Assembly (NCBI GenBank): GCA_964496575.1 | Contig: CAZCAC010000044.1 | Span: forward strand, 1 to 64,000 | Direction: 5' to 3' | Length of the DNA: 64,000 nucleotides | Source: CAZCAC01 sp964496575 | GTDB taxonomy: Bacteria > Planctomycetota > UBA1135 > GCA-002686595 | Part shown: positions 44,865 to 53,613 of the stretch, piece after piece | How the letters are laid out: each line of letters starts with the position of its first letter | Numbering within the stretch: the first letter of the stretch is position 1 | The notes under the pieces: generated by a model | Told to the model about the DNA's origin: nothing | The model's database searches: none | The model's input: the letters and a program-made list of their open reading frames with translations, nothing else | Translations under genes and position numbers: made by a program

Positions 44865-46154
44865 GTGGACGTCTTTCAACGGTGGATCGATCTGCTCGGA
44901 CTCCCCTTCCTCGCCTGCGTGGCGATGACGGCAATTCTCGGCTACCTGGGACTGCACGTTCTCAAGCGGGAGATCGTCTTCGTCGACATCGCCCTGGCCC
45001 AGATCGTCGCCGTGGGAGCGATCGGTGCCCACGTCCTCTTCGAGGCGCGGGGTGATTCCCCCCTGGCTCACGTCTGCGCATTCAGCCTGGCGGTGGTGGC
45101 CGCTGCGTTCTACGCCTTCACGCGGCGGCGCGTGACGGGCATCTCGACGGAGGCGGTGATCGGCGTCTCCTACGCCATCGCTGCTGCCGCCGCCCTGTTC
45201 CTCCTCGGAGTCGCGCCTGGGGGACACGTGCACGCACAGCACATGCTAACGGGGAGCATCCTCTGGGCGAGCTGGAGCGACGTGTCCCTCGCGGTGAGCG
45301 CGTTCGCGGGAGTCGGGCTCTGCTTCACCCTGCTGCGGAGACCATTCGCGCGCCTGAGCGGCGATTACCAGGGTGCGATAGACGAGGGGATGCGCGTCGT
45401 CTGGTGGGACTTTCTCTTCTACTGCCTGATCGGCGTGGTGATCACCTTCGCCGTCCGGATCGGGGGCGTGGTGGTCGTCTTCTGCCTGCTGATAATCCCC
45501 GCGTCGATCTCGGTCCTGTTCGCTTCCGGCACCCTGGCCCGGCTCTCGATCGCCTGGCTGGCGGGGATCGCCGGGAGCGTCCTCGGCTTGATCTTCGCTG
45601 ACCGCCTGGATTTCTCGGTGGGACCGTCGGTCGCCCTCCTCCTGGGCATTGGCCTCGCGATCGCGGCGGGGTGGCGGGTCCTCGCCCCGGCGGTGGCCGG
45701 GGCGATCACGGTCGCGACCGCGGCGGGGTATACGCTCCTCCTCGCTCTCGCTCCAACTCCAGTTGGAATTCACCGCCATCCGGACTGGTGCCAGCTCGAG
45801 CCGGGAACGGAGAGCTCGGTCGAGGATCCACAGCACGAGGTCGCCGCCCCGACCGTCGCGGGGCCCGAGGCGCCGGAGGGATTCGTCGAGCGCTACGAGC
45901 TGGCGGCCGATGCACGGGAGCGGAGTGATGTCGTCTTAACAGCGCTCGACGAGGGATCTCCGGAGGGTGCGCGGCTGGCGTTGCGCTATCTCGAGGACGA
46001 TCCTCCCCTCTTCTTTCGCCAGAGGGTGGTCGATCGGTTGAACGAGGAAGCGATGGAGGCGATCGAGCTGGATGTCGGCCTGCCATTTGCGGATCCGGGG
46101 AACCGGGCAGCGGCAGAGGTGCTGAAAAGGAGGGTCGTGGGCAAAGACCGGTAG
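44865..46154 (+). CDS. Metal ABC transporter permease 2 with C-terminal soluble extension
   Basis: The protein is 429 residues from GTG 44865. The first 285 residues are an ABC-3 permease (LGYLGLHVLKREIVFVDIALAQIVAVGAIGAHV). A final helix (AITVATAAGYTLLLAL) leads to a C-terminal domain of about 125 residues that includes HRHPDWC and helical HEAT-like sequence (VLTALDEGSPEGARLALRYLEDD). The extension is unusual for the family and could be a metal-sensing or partner-binding arm outside the membrane. Sequence quality and reading frame are good to the stop. Confidence 0.8.
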   Translation: MDVFQRWIDLLGLPFLACVAMTAILGYLGLHVLKREIVFVDIALAQIVAVGAIGAHVLFEARGDSPLAHVCAFSLAVVAAAFYAFTRRRVTGISTEAVIGVSYAIAAAAALFLLGVAPGGHVHAQHMLTGSILWASWSDVSLAVSAFAGVGLCFTLLRRPFARLSGDYQGAIDEGMRVVWWDFLFYCLIGVVITFAVRIGGVVVVFCLLIIPASISVLFASGTLARLSIAWLAGIAGSVLGLIFADRLDFSVGPSVALLLGIGLAIAAGWRVLAPAVAGAITVATAAGYTLLLALAPTPVGIHRHPDWCQLEPGTESSVEDPQHEVAAPTVAGPEAPEGFVERYELAADARERSDVVLTALDEGSPEGARLALRYLEDDPPLFFRQRVVDRLNEEAMEAIELDVGLPFADPGNRAAAEVLKRRVVGKDR

Positions 46155-46223
46155 AGCTATGCCGCCAGCCACCAGAGAGACTCCCCGCATCGACCCCGCT
46201 CCGCAGGGGTGCGGGTCGGGTGA

Positions 46224-46940
46224 ATGGACATGAACACACCGGGTGTCGGGGCGCATCCGGGGAAGCCAGCCAACCCGTTCACGGATCGGGACCTGGCGAC
46301 GGCCTACGAGAACTGGTACGAGACGGATGGGCGCCGGGCGGACCTCCTCGAGAAACGACTGCTCCAGAGACTGTTTCGCCGATTCCCGGAAGCCTCCACT
46401 GTACTGGAGGTCGGTTGTGGAACCGGCCACTTCACGAGATGGATGGCCTCGGAGGGTTATCGGTCTATCGGGGCGGACATCTCGCCGGTCATGCTGGCCG
46501 AGGCTCGTCGACTCGGGACCCGGACCTGCATCGAGGCCGATGCCGGCAGGCTGCCGTTCCGTACGGGTTCCTTCGATCTCGTCTCCCTGATCACCGCTTT
46601 GGAATTCATCGAGAGGCCGGTCCTCGTGGCGCGGGAAGCGTTCCGGGTTGCCCGGCGCGGGCTCATTCTGGGCTGCATCAACCGCCACAGTCGCCTGGGA
46701 AGGCGACTCGGTGCCAGGGGTGGGCCGATCTGGGGATCGGGCCGCTTGTTCACGACGGGTGACCTGGTCCGGATCGTCCGGCGGGCACTCCAAGGACATC
46801 CCGCGAGTGTGTTCTGGCGCACGACCTTGTGGCCGGTCTGGCCAGGGGGGTTGCCGTTGCCATGGGGAGGGTTCATCGGCATGGCGGTCGAGGTCTCACC
46901 TGGGTGCTCAGGGTACGGCGGGAAGGCGTCCGATGTGTGA
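46224..46940 (+). CDS. Class I SAM-dependent methyltransferase
   Basis: This 238-residue protein has motif I VLEVGCGTGHFTRW, then ADISPVMLAEARR and the strand DLVSLITALEFIERP in the place of motif IV. This is the Methyltransf_11 type. The substrate is unknown. Its end overlaps the start of the amidotransferase gene (8 bp), so the two are probably linked functionally. Confidence 0.8.
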   Translation: MDMNTPGVGAHPGKPANPFTDRDLATAYENWYETDGRRADLLEKRLLQRLFRRFPEASTVLEVGCGTGHFTRWMASEGYRSIGADISPVMLAEARRLGTRTCIEADAGRLPFRTGSFDLVSLITALEFIERPVLVAREAFRVARRGLILGCINRHSRLGRRLGARGGPIWGSGRLFTTGDLVRIVRRALQGHPASVFWRTTLWPVWPGGLPLPWGGFIGMAVEVSPGCSGYGGKASDV

Positions 46941-47754
46941 GCTGTTCGCCATGTCCAGCCGTCTTCCCGCCGGGATCGATCTCTGTCTCGAGGAGTTTGC
47001 CCGACACGGCGGTTTGACCGGGCCCCATGAGGACGGTTGGGGTCTCGCGAACTATGCGAACGACGGTGCGGTCCGGCTCTACAAGGAAGCCGAACCGGCC
47101 AGCGACAGCGAATGGGTGGAGTTCATCGAGACGCATCGCGTGCGATCGACCATCGTTCTATCCCACATCCGGCGAGCGACTCAGGGTGGGCGTAGCCTCA
47201 TGAACACCCAGCCGTTCCGGAGGGAGCTTGGCGGAAGCTGTCATGTGTTCGCGCACAACGGGGACCTCCCGGATATCCATCGCAACCCTGTTTTCCCACT
47301 CGGTTTCCACCAGCCAATCGGTGAAACGGATTCCGAGCACGCATTCTGTTCGCTCCTGCACCGACTGGAAGCGCTCTGGTTCGGGTCGCCCGGGCTGCCC
47401 GGTCTGGAAGATCGGTTCGATATCGTCGTCGACTTTGCGCGTTCCCTGGACCGGCTGGGAATGGCCAACTTCATCTACTCCGACGGGGACGCTGTGTTCG
47501 TTCACGGCAACAGGCGCCGCGAGAAGGTTTCCGATCCGCCCAGGCCACCCGGTCTGTGTCTCCTCGACCGAGCCGAGGGAGCCTCTCCCACAGGTCTGTA
47601 CACGAGCGGCCTGCGGATATCCGCCGGGCAAGACCGCGGAGAGATGGTCCTGATCGCCAGCGTCCCTCTCACCGATGAAAACTGGCGACCTCTGGCCGAG
47701 GGAGAGCTCGTCGTGCTGCGACGTGGCAGCGTGGTGGCGTCGAGCATCCCGTGA
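46933..47754 (+). CDS. Class II glutamine amidotransferase (YafJ/EgtC-like)
   Basis: This 273-residue protein starts MCELFAMSSRLP: Cys2 becomes the N-terminal nucleophile after Met removal. Family motifs include HEDGWGLANY, LSHIRRATQGG and FAHNGDL, matching YafJ and the ergothioneine enzyme EgtC. No partner synthase domain is present, so it may hydrolyse a gamma-glutamyl bond or act as a glutaminase. The methyltransferase before it is the best clue to its pathway. Confidence 0.85.
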   Translation: MCELFAMSSRLPAGIDLCLEEFARHGGLTGPHEDGWGLANYANDGAVRLYKEAEPASDSEWVEFIETHRVRSTIVLSHIRRATQGGRSLMNTQPFRRELGGSCHVFAHNGDLPDIHRNPVFPLGFHQPIGETDSEHAFCSLLHRLEALWFGSPGLPGLEDRFDIVVDFARSLDRLGMANFIYSDGDAVFVHGNRRREKVSDPPRPPGLCLLDRAEGASPTGLYTSGLRISAGQDRGEMVLIASVPLTDENWRPLAEGELVVLRRGSVVASSIP

Positions 47755-47895
47755 GCCGCAGTGGATCGCTCACGACTGCGGAGACTTGTGGTCGGGAAAC
47801 CGGGTACGCTAGAATGAACTCGAGCCCATCTTCCCGGGATTAGGCTCCGTGAAAAACGCAGGTCGAGGCTGGATTCCCGAGGAGGTGGCCTCCAG

Positions 47896-48363
47896 ATGAA
47901 GATCAACCCGAAGAAGATCCTGTGGCCCACCGATCTCTCGGAGCTTTCGTTGAAGGCCGTGGAGTACGTCCGAGGTTATCGCGACACGTTCGGAGCCAGG
48001 ATACACGTGATTCACGTGTGCGTACCGCTTCCCGATCCTGCACACCTACCGGACGGAGTGAAGTTGTCCGAGTCAGACAAGGGAGTTCTGGAGGACTTCT
48101 TGGCGGAGGAACGGAAGAAGCTGGAACGACTTGCGGAAGAGCACTTCGGAGCTGCACAGCCGGTTGTCTGTGAAGTGCTGAGCGGGCATCCGTCCTCCGA
48201 GATCTGCGAGTACGCCCAGCGTGCGGATATCGATCTGATCATCATCGCGACTCACGGCCTGACGGGCCTGAAGCACTTCTTGATCGGCAGCACCGCCGAA
48301 CGCGTTGTCCAGCATGCTTCGTGTCCTGTGCTGACCGTCAAGAGCATCGAGAGGACGCAATGA
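47896..48363 (+). CDS. Universal stress protein UspA
   Basis: This 155-residue single Usp domain begins NPKKILWPTDLSELSLKAVEY and contains the ATP-binding motif G-x2-G-x9-G-S/T in THGLTGLKHFLIGSTAERVVQHASCPVL. GGAGG lies upstream of ATG 47896 within a short GGAGG...CCTCC self-complementary element that could limit translation. A TAGAAT about 84 bp upstream may be a -10. Its stop overlaps the next start (ATGA). Confidence 0.88.
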   Translation: MKINPKKILWPTDLSELSLKAVEYVRGYRDTFGARIHVIHVCVPLPDPAHLPDGVKLSESDKGVLEDFLAEERKKLERLAEEHFGAAQPVVCEVLSGHPSSEICEYAQRADIDLIIIATHGLTGLKHFLIGSTAERVVQHASCPVLTVKSIERTQ

Positions 48364-48806
48364 GCTCCAAGACGCGAATCGGAATCATCATCTGCGATCG
48401 GTATCGGAGCTGTGCCGCGGGCAAGTGCCTGCGAGCCATGCGCAACCGGGAAGGGGCGTTCGAAGACTACGGTTCCGGAGAACTGGAGCTGGTCGGCCTG
48501 ACGAACTGTGGTGGATGCCCGGGAGGCAACGTCGAGTACGCTCCAGAGGAGCTCATGAAGAACGGGGTCGACGTGATTCACCTCGCGACCGGTATGGTCG
48601 TCGGCTACCCGCCGTGCCCCTACGTCACTTTCTTTCGCTGCTTCATCGAGGCCAAGTTCAACGTGCCTGTCGTGGTGGGCACGCACCCAATTCCTGAGAG
48701 TTACCAGCTCACCCACGAACGCCTGGGCACCTGGGCCGGTCCCGAGTGGGAAGAGCTCATCGCCCCCACGAAGTGTGACCAGCCGACGCGGAAGGCGTAC
48801 GATTGA
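48360..48806 (+). CDS. CGGC-domain protein
   Basis: This 148-residue protein is of the CGGC family (a putative metal-binding domain of anaerobes). Key segments are IGIIICDRYRSCAAGKCLRAMRNREGAFEDY, the signature LTNCGGCPGGNVEYAPEELMKNGVDVIHLATGMV and YPPCPYVTFF. It probably binds a metal through its cysteines. Cotranscribed with the Usp gene. A roughly 80-bp near-copy of its CGGC segment lies at 56731-56812. Confidence 0.85.
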   Translation: MSSKTRIGIIICDRYRSCAAGKCLRAMRNREGAFEDYGSGELELVGLTNCGGCPGGNVEYAPEELMKNGVDVIHLATGMVVGYPPCPYVTFFRCFIEAKFNVPVVVGTHPIPESYQLTHERLGTWAGPEWEELIAPTKCDQPTRKAYD

Positions 48807-48930
48807 CTCCGTGCTCCTGTCGTTGGCGAATGGGCGGCGCGGCCAGAATCCAGGTTCACGAGACACCGCCGTCGGGAGTGCAGGTGACTTTCGTCGGACC
48901 TCGGAATGCCCGTCGAACCGATAGGATGGC

Positions 48931-49001
48931 GATACGGAAAGCCTATTCCACTCACTTGCGGGGGCCACCAATGCGTGAAACCAGGTCTGGTTCCGTTTCA
49001 C
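48931..49001. repeat. Palindromic intergenic repeat, copy A
   Basis: Outer arms begin ACGGAA and end TTCCGT; the right arm reads ACCAGGTCTGGTTCCG. The central CACTTGCGGGGnCCAC is shared with copy B. It lies just before the macA-like gene. Confidence 0.6.
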
Positions 49002-49037
49002 ACAGCCAATGGTCTATACTCTGGTCGAGGATCTTCG

Positions 49038-50291
49038 ATGGCGAAGAGAAAGAGAAGACGACGAGCACTGTTCCTGTTCTCACTCTTGGTCGTGGGAGTC
49101 GCCCTCGGATGGTCGTGGGTTGCGCATCGCACGCCAGGCGAGGAAGAATCGGAACCCTCGACCGCGACAGTCGTATGTCGCCGATTCTCTTCGTCGGTGC
49201 TCGCCACCGGAGCGGTTCGAGCCCAGGTGGGCGCGGAGGTCAGGGTGGGGGCACGACTCTCCGGTAAGGTGGAACGGCTCTACGCCAACATCGGCGATGA
49301 GGTGGCGAAGGGGCAGACCGTCGCCGAGCTGGAGAAGACCGATCTGGAGGCAATGGTCGCTCAGCGACAGGCGGAACTGGAGCTCGCCCGGGCCAGGCTG
49401 GCAGCAGTGGATTCCCTGCTTCCCAAAGAGGTCGAGAAGACCCGGCTCGATCTGGAGGAGACCGAGGCGACGTACCTGCTGGCGGAGCAGAGTCTGGCTC
49501 GCAAGCGGCAGCTCCTAGACCAGAAGGTCATAGCGGAGGATGAACTGGACCAGGCCGAGGAACGCTACACCGTCTCCAGAGCCCGCGTCGCCTCGATGAG
49601 CAAGGAGCTGGAGCTGGCCGAGACCCGCCACGTCGAAGAAGGGCGCCAGGCAAGAGCCGAAGTTGCCCGCGCTGCGGCGACCCTGGACAACGGACTAGTG
49701 CAGCTCTCCTATGCGACGATCACCGCGCCCATCGACGGCGTGATCGCCTCGGTGTCCACGGAGGAGGGCGAGACCGTGGCTGCCGGAATGCAAGCCCCTA
49801 CTTTCGTCACCATCATCGACCTCGCGCGCTTGCAGGTCGATGCCTATGTGGACGAGGTGGACATCGGCAAGGTGAGAGTAGGGCAGCGTGCGGAGTTCAC
49901 CGTAGATGCCTTCCCCGCAACCGTGTTCGAGGGATACGTTTCCGCCATCTACCCCAAGGCTGTCATCCAGGACAACGTGGTCAACTACGACGTGGTAGTC
50001 GACATCGAGACGCCCTACCACGGTCGACTGCGGCCCGAGATGACCGCGAATGTGACCGTTTTCCTGGAAGAGCGAGAAGGCGTCCTGGCCATTCCCGCAA
50101 GGGCGGTGCAAAGGGAGCGCGGCAAGAACGTGGTCTACGTACTGGGCAACGGCCATGCGGAACCACGTGAGATCAAGGTGGGCTGGCGCGACGGCCGTTG
50201 GATCGAAGTGGCCTCGGGTCTCCGGGCCGACGAGATCGTGCTTCTGGAAGCCCCGGACAAGAACCGGGAGAAGGGGAAGGAGTTCCCATGA
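49038..50291 (+). CDS. MacA-like periplasmic adaptor (HlyD family)
   Basis: The product is 417 residues from ATG 49038, after CGAGG and a basic N-terminus with one membrane anchor (RRRALFLFSLLVVGVALGWSW). A barrel-sandwich (lipoyl-like) domain, a long coiled-coil hairpin (about residues 105-225) and beta domains follow: TITAPIDGVIASVSTEEGETVAAG, VDAYVDEVDIGKVRVGQRAEFTVDAFP. It links the inner-membrane ABC permeases to an outer-membrane channel for export of an unknown substrate. Overlapping ATGA junctions join all four genes of this system. Confidence 0.9.
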   Translation: MAKRKRRRRALFLFSLLVVGVALGWSWVAHRTPGEEESEPSTATVVCRRFSSSVLATGAVRAQVGAEVRVGARLSGKVERLYANIGDEVAKGQTVAELEKTDLEAMVAQRQAELELARARLAAVDSLLPKEVEKTRLDLEETEATYLLAEQSLARKRQLLDQKVIAEDELDQAEERYTVSRARVASMSKELELAETRHVEEGRQARAEVARAAATLDNGLVQLSYATITAPIDGVIASVSTEEGETVAAGMQAPTFVTIIDLARLQVDAYVDEVDIGKVRVGQRAEFTVDAFPATVFEGYVSAIYPKAVIQDNVVNYDVVVDIETPYHGRLRPEMTANVTVFLEEREGVLAIPARAVQRERGKNVVYVLGNGHAEPREIKVGWRDGRWIEVASGLRADEIVLLEAPDKNREKGKEFP

Positions 50292-51022
50292 TCGAGCTGG
50301 AGAAGATCTGCAAGACCTATGGCGACGGAGGTGTCGCGACTCCGGTGCTTCGGGAGATCTCGTTCACCGTGGAGCGAGGTGAGTACGTGGCCATCATGGG
50401 TGCCTCGGGCACCGGCAAGTCGACGCTGATGAACCTCCTCGGCTGCCTCGACAAGTCCACATCCGGTCGGTATCGGCTGGAGGGAGTGGATGTGATGGAC
50501 CTGGATGACGAGGAGCTCTCGCGCCTGCGCAACGAGAAGGTCGGCTTCGTCTTCCAGCAGTTCCATCTGCTCCCGAGAACCACGGCACTGAAGAACGTGA
50601 TGCTGCCGCTGATATACGTCGATGATTATCCCGACGATGCCGAAGAGGAGGCCAGGGCCGCACTCACGGCCGTGGGACTCGCTGACCGGATGACCTACCG
50701 CCCCGGCGAGCTGTCCGGCGGGCAGCAGCAGCGCGTGGCCATCGCCCGGGCTCTGGTGACCGACCCGGAGATGATCCTGGCCGACGAACCCACTGGCAAC
50801 CTCGACAGCCAGAGTGGCCTGGAAGTGCTGACGATCTTCAAACGGCTGCACCGTCAAGGACGAACGATCGTCCTGATCACCCATGACGAGGGGGTTGCCG
50901 AGCACGCCGATCGGATCATCCTGCTCAAAGACGGCACCGTGGCGGAAGATCGCCGCGTGGTCGAGCCGCGCGACGCTGAACAGGAGAAGAGCCTGGCAAA
51001 CGAGGAGGAGACCGACGCATGA
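50288..51022 (+). CDS. MacB/LolD-type ABC ATPase
   Basis: This 244-residue ATPase has Walker A GASGTGKST, Q-loop FVFQQFHLLP, signature LSGGQQQRVAIARAL and Walker B MILADEPTGNLD, with H-loop ITHD. It belongs to the LolD/MacB/FtsE branch and powers the two FtsX-like permeases that follow. ATG 50288 overlaps the adaptor stop. It is not a plausible ATPase for the metal permeases at 44 kb, whose partners are of a different branch. Confidence 0.92.
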   Translation: MIELEKICKTYGDGGVATPVLREISFTVERGEYVAIMGASGTGKSTLMNLLGCLDKSTSGRYRLEGVDVMDLDDEELSRLRNEKVGFVFQQFHLLPRTTALKNVMLPLIYVDDYPDDAEEEARAALTAVGLADRMTYRPGELSGGQQQRVAIARALVTDPEMILADEPTGNLDSQSGLEVLTIFKRLHRQGRTIVLITHDEGVAEHADRIILLKDGTVAEDRRVVEPRDAEQEKSLANEEETDA

Positions 51023-52227
51023 GACTCCCGCGCATCGCTGGAGAGGGTCTCCAGGCCCTCGGGGTCAACAAGCTTCGCACGTTCTTCATGATGGCCGGAA
51101 CGATGGTCGGCGTGGCCGCGCTGGTGGTGATCATGGCCATCGGCAAGGGCACCGAGAAGAGGGTGAACAAGCGAATGCAGAACTTCGGCCCCCGGGCGAT
51201 GATGCTCATCGCTGGAGGCGGCAAGGACATGCCTCCGCCCGACATGACCGTTACCACCTTGACGCTCGACGACGCCGAAGCGGTCCGCAACCAGGTCGAC
51301 GGGCTGGAGATGGTTTCGCCGATTGCGTGGCGGTTCCAGATGAACGTGACGCGCGAAGCGAACCAACACCAGGCCGTGGTCTGGGGAGTCGAGCCGAACT
51401 GGCACGAGGCGTGGAACTGGCACACGGTAGTCGGAGAGGGAATCGCCGCAGAGGATGCAGCCACCATGGCGCGCGTCTGTGTCATCGGAGAGACGGTTCG
51501 GCGAGAGTTGTTCGGCCAGGCTGACCCCCTTGGCGAACGAATTCAGATCAACAACGTCGCCCTGACTGTGAAGGGGGTCCTCGAATCGAGGGGCACCAGC
51601 CCGATGGGATCGGACTTCGACAGCCGGGTCATCATCCCGATCACCACGGCGATGCGGAGGGTGATGAACGTCGACTACGTCGGCGCCATTCGAATCGTGA
51701 CCCGAGACCCCTCACAGATGAGCCGACAGGCCGACGAGATCCGGACCCTGATTCACCAGCGGCACCACATCACGCCGCCCGAAGAGGATGATTTCCGCAT
51801 CATCACCGCCGAGATCATCGCCAGGCTGGCCCGGGGAACCTCGAACACGCTCTCGATGTTGCTGCTTGCGCTGGTAGCGCTCGGCTTGATCGTCGGCGGT
51901 GTCGTGCTGATGAACATCCTCTTGATCTCGGTAGCGGAGAGAACGCAGGAGATTGGACTGCGTCGGGCCGTGGGAGCGACTCGCCGGGACATCTTCGTCC
52001 AGTTCATCGCGGAATCGCTGACCGTCACGATTCTGGGGATGGTGCTGGGCGGCCTGATCGGCCTGATCGTGAGCTTGGCACTGCCCCGCCTGACCCCGAT
52101 CGTGGCCATCCCGTCGTGGCAACCGTTCATCCTGGCATTGGGCTTCGCCCTGCTGGTCGGGACGATCTTCGGCGTCCAGCCGGCTCGTCGCGCAGCTCGG
52201 CTGAATCCGGTTGACGCGTTGCGGTGA
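51019..52227 (+). CDS. MacB-type ABC permease 1 (FtsX family)
   Basis: This 402-residue permease has an N-terminal helix (LRTFFMMAGTMVGVAALVVIMAIGKGTEKRV), a periplasmic MacB_PCD domain (about 50-280), and three C-terminal helices with VGGVVLMNILLISVAERTQEIGLRRAVGATRRDIFVQFIAESLTVTILG, the FtsX core. It forms the transporter with permease 2. Overlapping starts/stops point to coupled translation. Confidence 0.9.
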   Translation: MRLPRIAGEGLQALGVNKLRTFFMMAGTMVGVAALVVIMAIGKGTEKRVNKRMQNFGPRAMMLIAGGGKDMPPPDMTVTTLTLDDAEAVRNQVDGLEMVSPIAWRFQMNVTREANQHQAVVWGVEPNWHEAWNWHTVVGEGIAAEDAATMARVCVIGETVRRELFGQADPLGERIQINNVALTVKGVLESRGTSPMGSDFDSRVIIPITTAMRRVMNVDYVGAIRIVTRDPSQMSRQADEIRTLIHQRHHITPPEEDDFRIITAEIIARLARGTSNTLSMLLLALVALGLIVGGVVLMNILLISVAERTQEIGLRRAVGATRRDIFVQFIAESLTVTILGMVLGGLIGLIVSLALPRLTPIVAIPSWQPFILALGFALLVGTIFGVQPARRAARLNPVDALR

Positions 52228-53441
52228 AGCTATCGAGGAACATTGCCCTGTCGTGTGAGATCCTCGCCGCGCACAAGCTCCGCACCTTGCTGAGCATGAC
52301 GGGTATCGTGGTCGGCATCGCGACGGTCGTATTGGTGGTGTCCATGGGCCGCGGCGCGGAGACACAGATCCTGGACCGCGTCCGTGACATGGGCACGGAT
52401 CTGATCGTCGTGAACGCCGGCCAGACGAGAGTCATCGCCGGTCGGCGGCGACAAACCTCGGTGGTGACTACCCTCCAGGTAGACGATGCCGAGGCGATTG
52501 GCCGGCAGTGCCCCTCGGTGGCGCTGGCCGGGCCGGCGATGAGCAAGAGGCTCTCCACCCGCTGGGAAACCGAGAATGCCAACACGAATGTCGTAGGTAT
52601 CACGGCCGATGGTCTTCGCGTTCGCAACATCGAGATCGCAGTGGGTCGGGGGTTCGACGCAGAGGAGGATCGGGCCCGCCGACGGGTGGCCGTGTTCGGG
52701 CCGACCGCCGCCGAGAACCTATTCGGCTCGACCGATCCGATCGGCCTTCCGTTCCGCATCGGTCGGGTGCCCTTCGAAGTGATCGGCATCGCCGCCACCA
52801 AGGGCATGGACGCCAACGGAATCGATCAGGACGACCTCATCCTCGTCCCGCTGGGGTCTGCAATGCGCCGGCTCTTCAACGTCGACCACATCGACACGAT
52901 CTACGTCCAGGCCCGAAGTACCGAACTGCTCGATCGAGCTGAGGAGGAGATTCGAGAGCTTCTCCGCCGGCAGCACCGACTTCGCGACAAGCCCGACGAC
53001 TTCACCATCCAGAATCAAGCCACCCTGTTGACCACCGAGCGCGAGACGGCCCGATCGATGACGCTCCTGGTCGGCAGCGTGGGCGGAATCTCGCTGCTGG
53101 TGGGCGGCGTCGGCATCCTGGCGGTGATGTTGATCTCGGTGCGCGAGCGCACGCCGGAGATCGGTCTCCGGCGTGCTGTGGGAGCGACGCGTGACGACAT
53201 CCACCTCCAGTTCTTGGTGGAATCGGCCCTGCTGGCGGGAGCGGGCGGCGCAGCGGGCGTGGTCGGGGGCGTGACGGCGGCCATGGCTGTCTCCCAGCTC
53301 GGCTACTGGGAGACGGTCATCTCCTGGCCCGTGGCCCTGGGCAGTCTGGGATTCTCGGTCGCCATCGGGTTCGTCTTCGGCATCTATCCTGCCGCTCGAG
53401 CGGCGGCTCTGGAGCCGATCGAGGCGTTGAGGTCGGAATGA
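52224..53441 (+). CDS. MacB-type ABC permease 2 (FtsX family)
   Basis: This 405-residue permease from GTG 52224 overlaps the stop of permease 1. It has the same architecture: HKLRTLLSMTGIVVGIATVVLVVSMGRGAETQ, a MacB_PCD domain and the FtsX core IGLRRAVGATRDDIHLQFLVESALLAG. Two distinct permeases suggest a heterodimer, unlike the MacB homodimer of E. coli. Confidence 0.9.
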   Translation: MKLSRNIALSCEILAAHKLRTLLSMTGIVVGIATVVLVVSMGRGAETQILDRVRDMGTDLIVVNAGQTRVIAGRRRQTSVVTTLQVDDAEAIGRQCPSVALAGPAMSKRLSTRWETENANTNVVGITADGLRVRNIEIAVGRGFDAEEDRARRRVAVFGPTAAENLFGSTDPIGLPFRIGRVPFEVIGIAATKGMDANGIDQDDLILVPLGSAMRRLFNVDHIDTIYVQARSTELLDRAEEEIRELLRRQHRLRDKPDDFTIQNQATLLTTERETARSMTLLVGSVGGISLLVGGVGILAVMLISVRERTPEIGLRRAVGATRDDIHLQFLVESALLAGAGGAAGVVGGVTAAMAVSQLGYWETVISWPVALGSLGFSVAIGFVFGIYPAARAAALEPIEALRSE

Positions 53442-53460
53442 GAGCGGAGTGCTGAGGCCA

Positions 53461-53510
53461 GGAACCAGGTCTGTTGTCACGCACTTGCGGGGACCACGAC
53501 CGCGTGACGA
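53461..53510. repeat. Palindromic intergenic repeat, copy B
   Basis: Begins GGAACCAGGTCTG, the reverse complement of CAGACCTGGTTCC as seen at the right ends of copies A and C, and contains CACGCACTTGCGGGG with CGCGTGA. It lies just after the permease gene. Confidence 0.6.
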
Positions 53511-53613
53511 TGGAGTGTCAGGCGCGGAGTTCATGACAAGACTGGACGAGACGTCTTCAACGCCGGCGATCCATCTGCACAATCACGGCGAGCGGTGAGA
53601 CCCTCAGGGATTG

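Noticed and set aside
50288..51022. ATPase of the metal permeases at 44-46 kb
   Set aside because: It belongs to the LolD/MacB branch and sits in a tight operon with its own adaptor and FtsX-type permeases.
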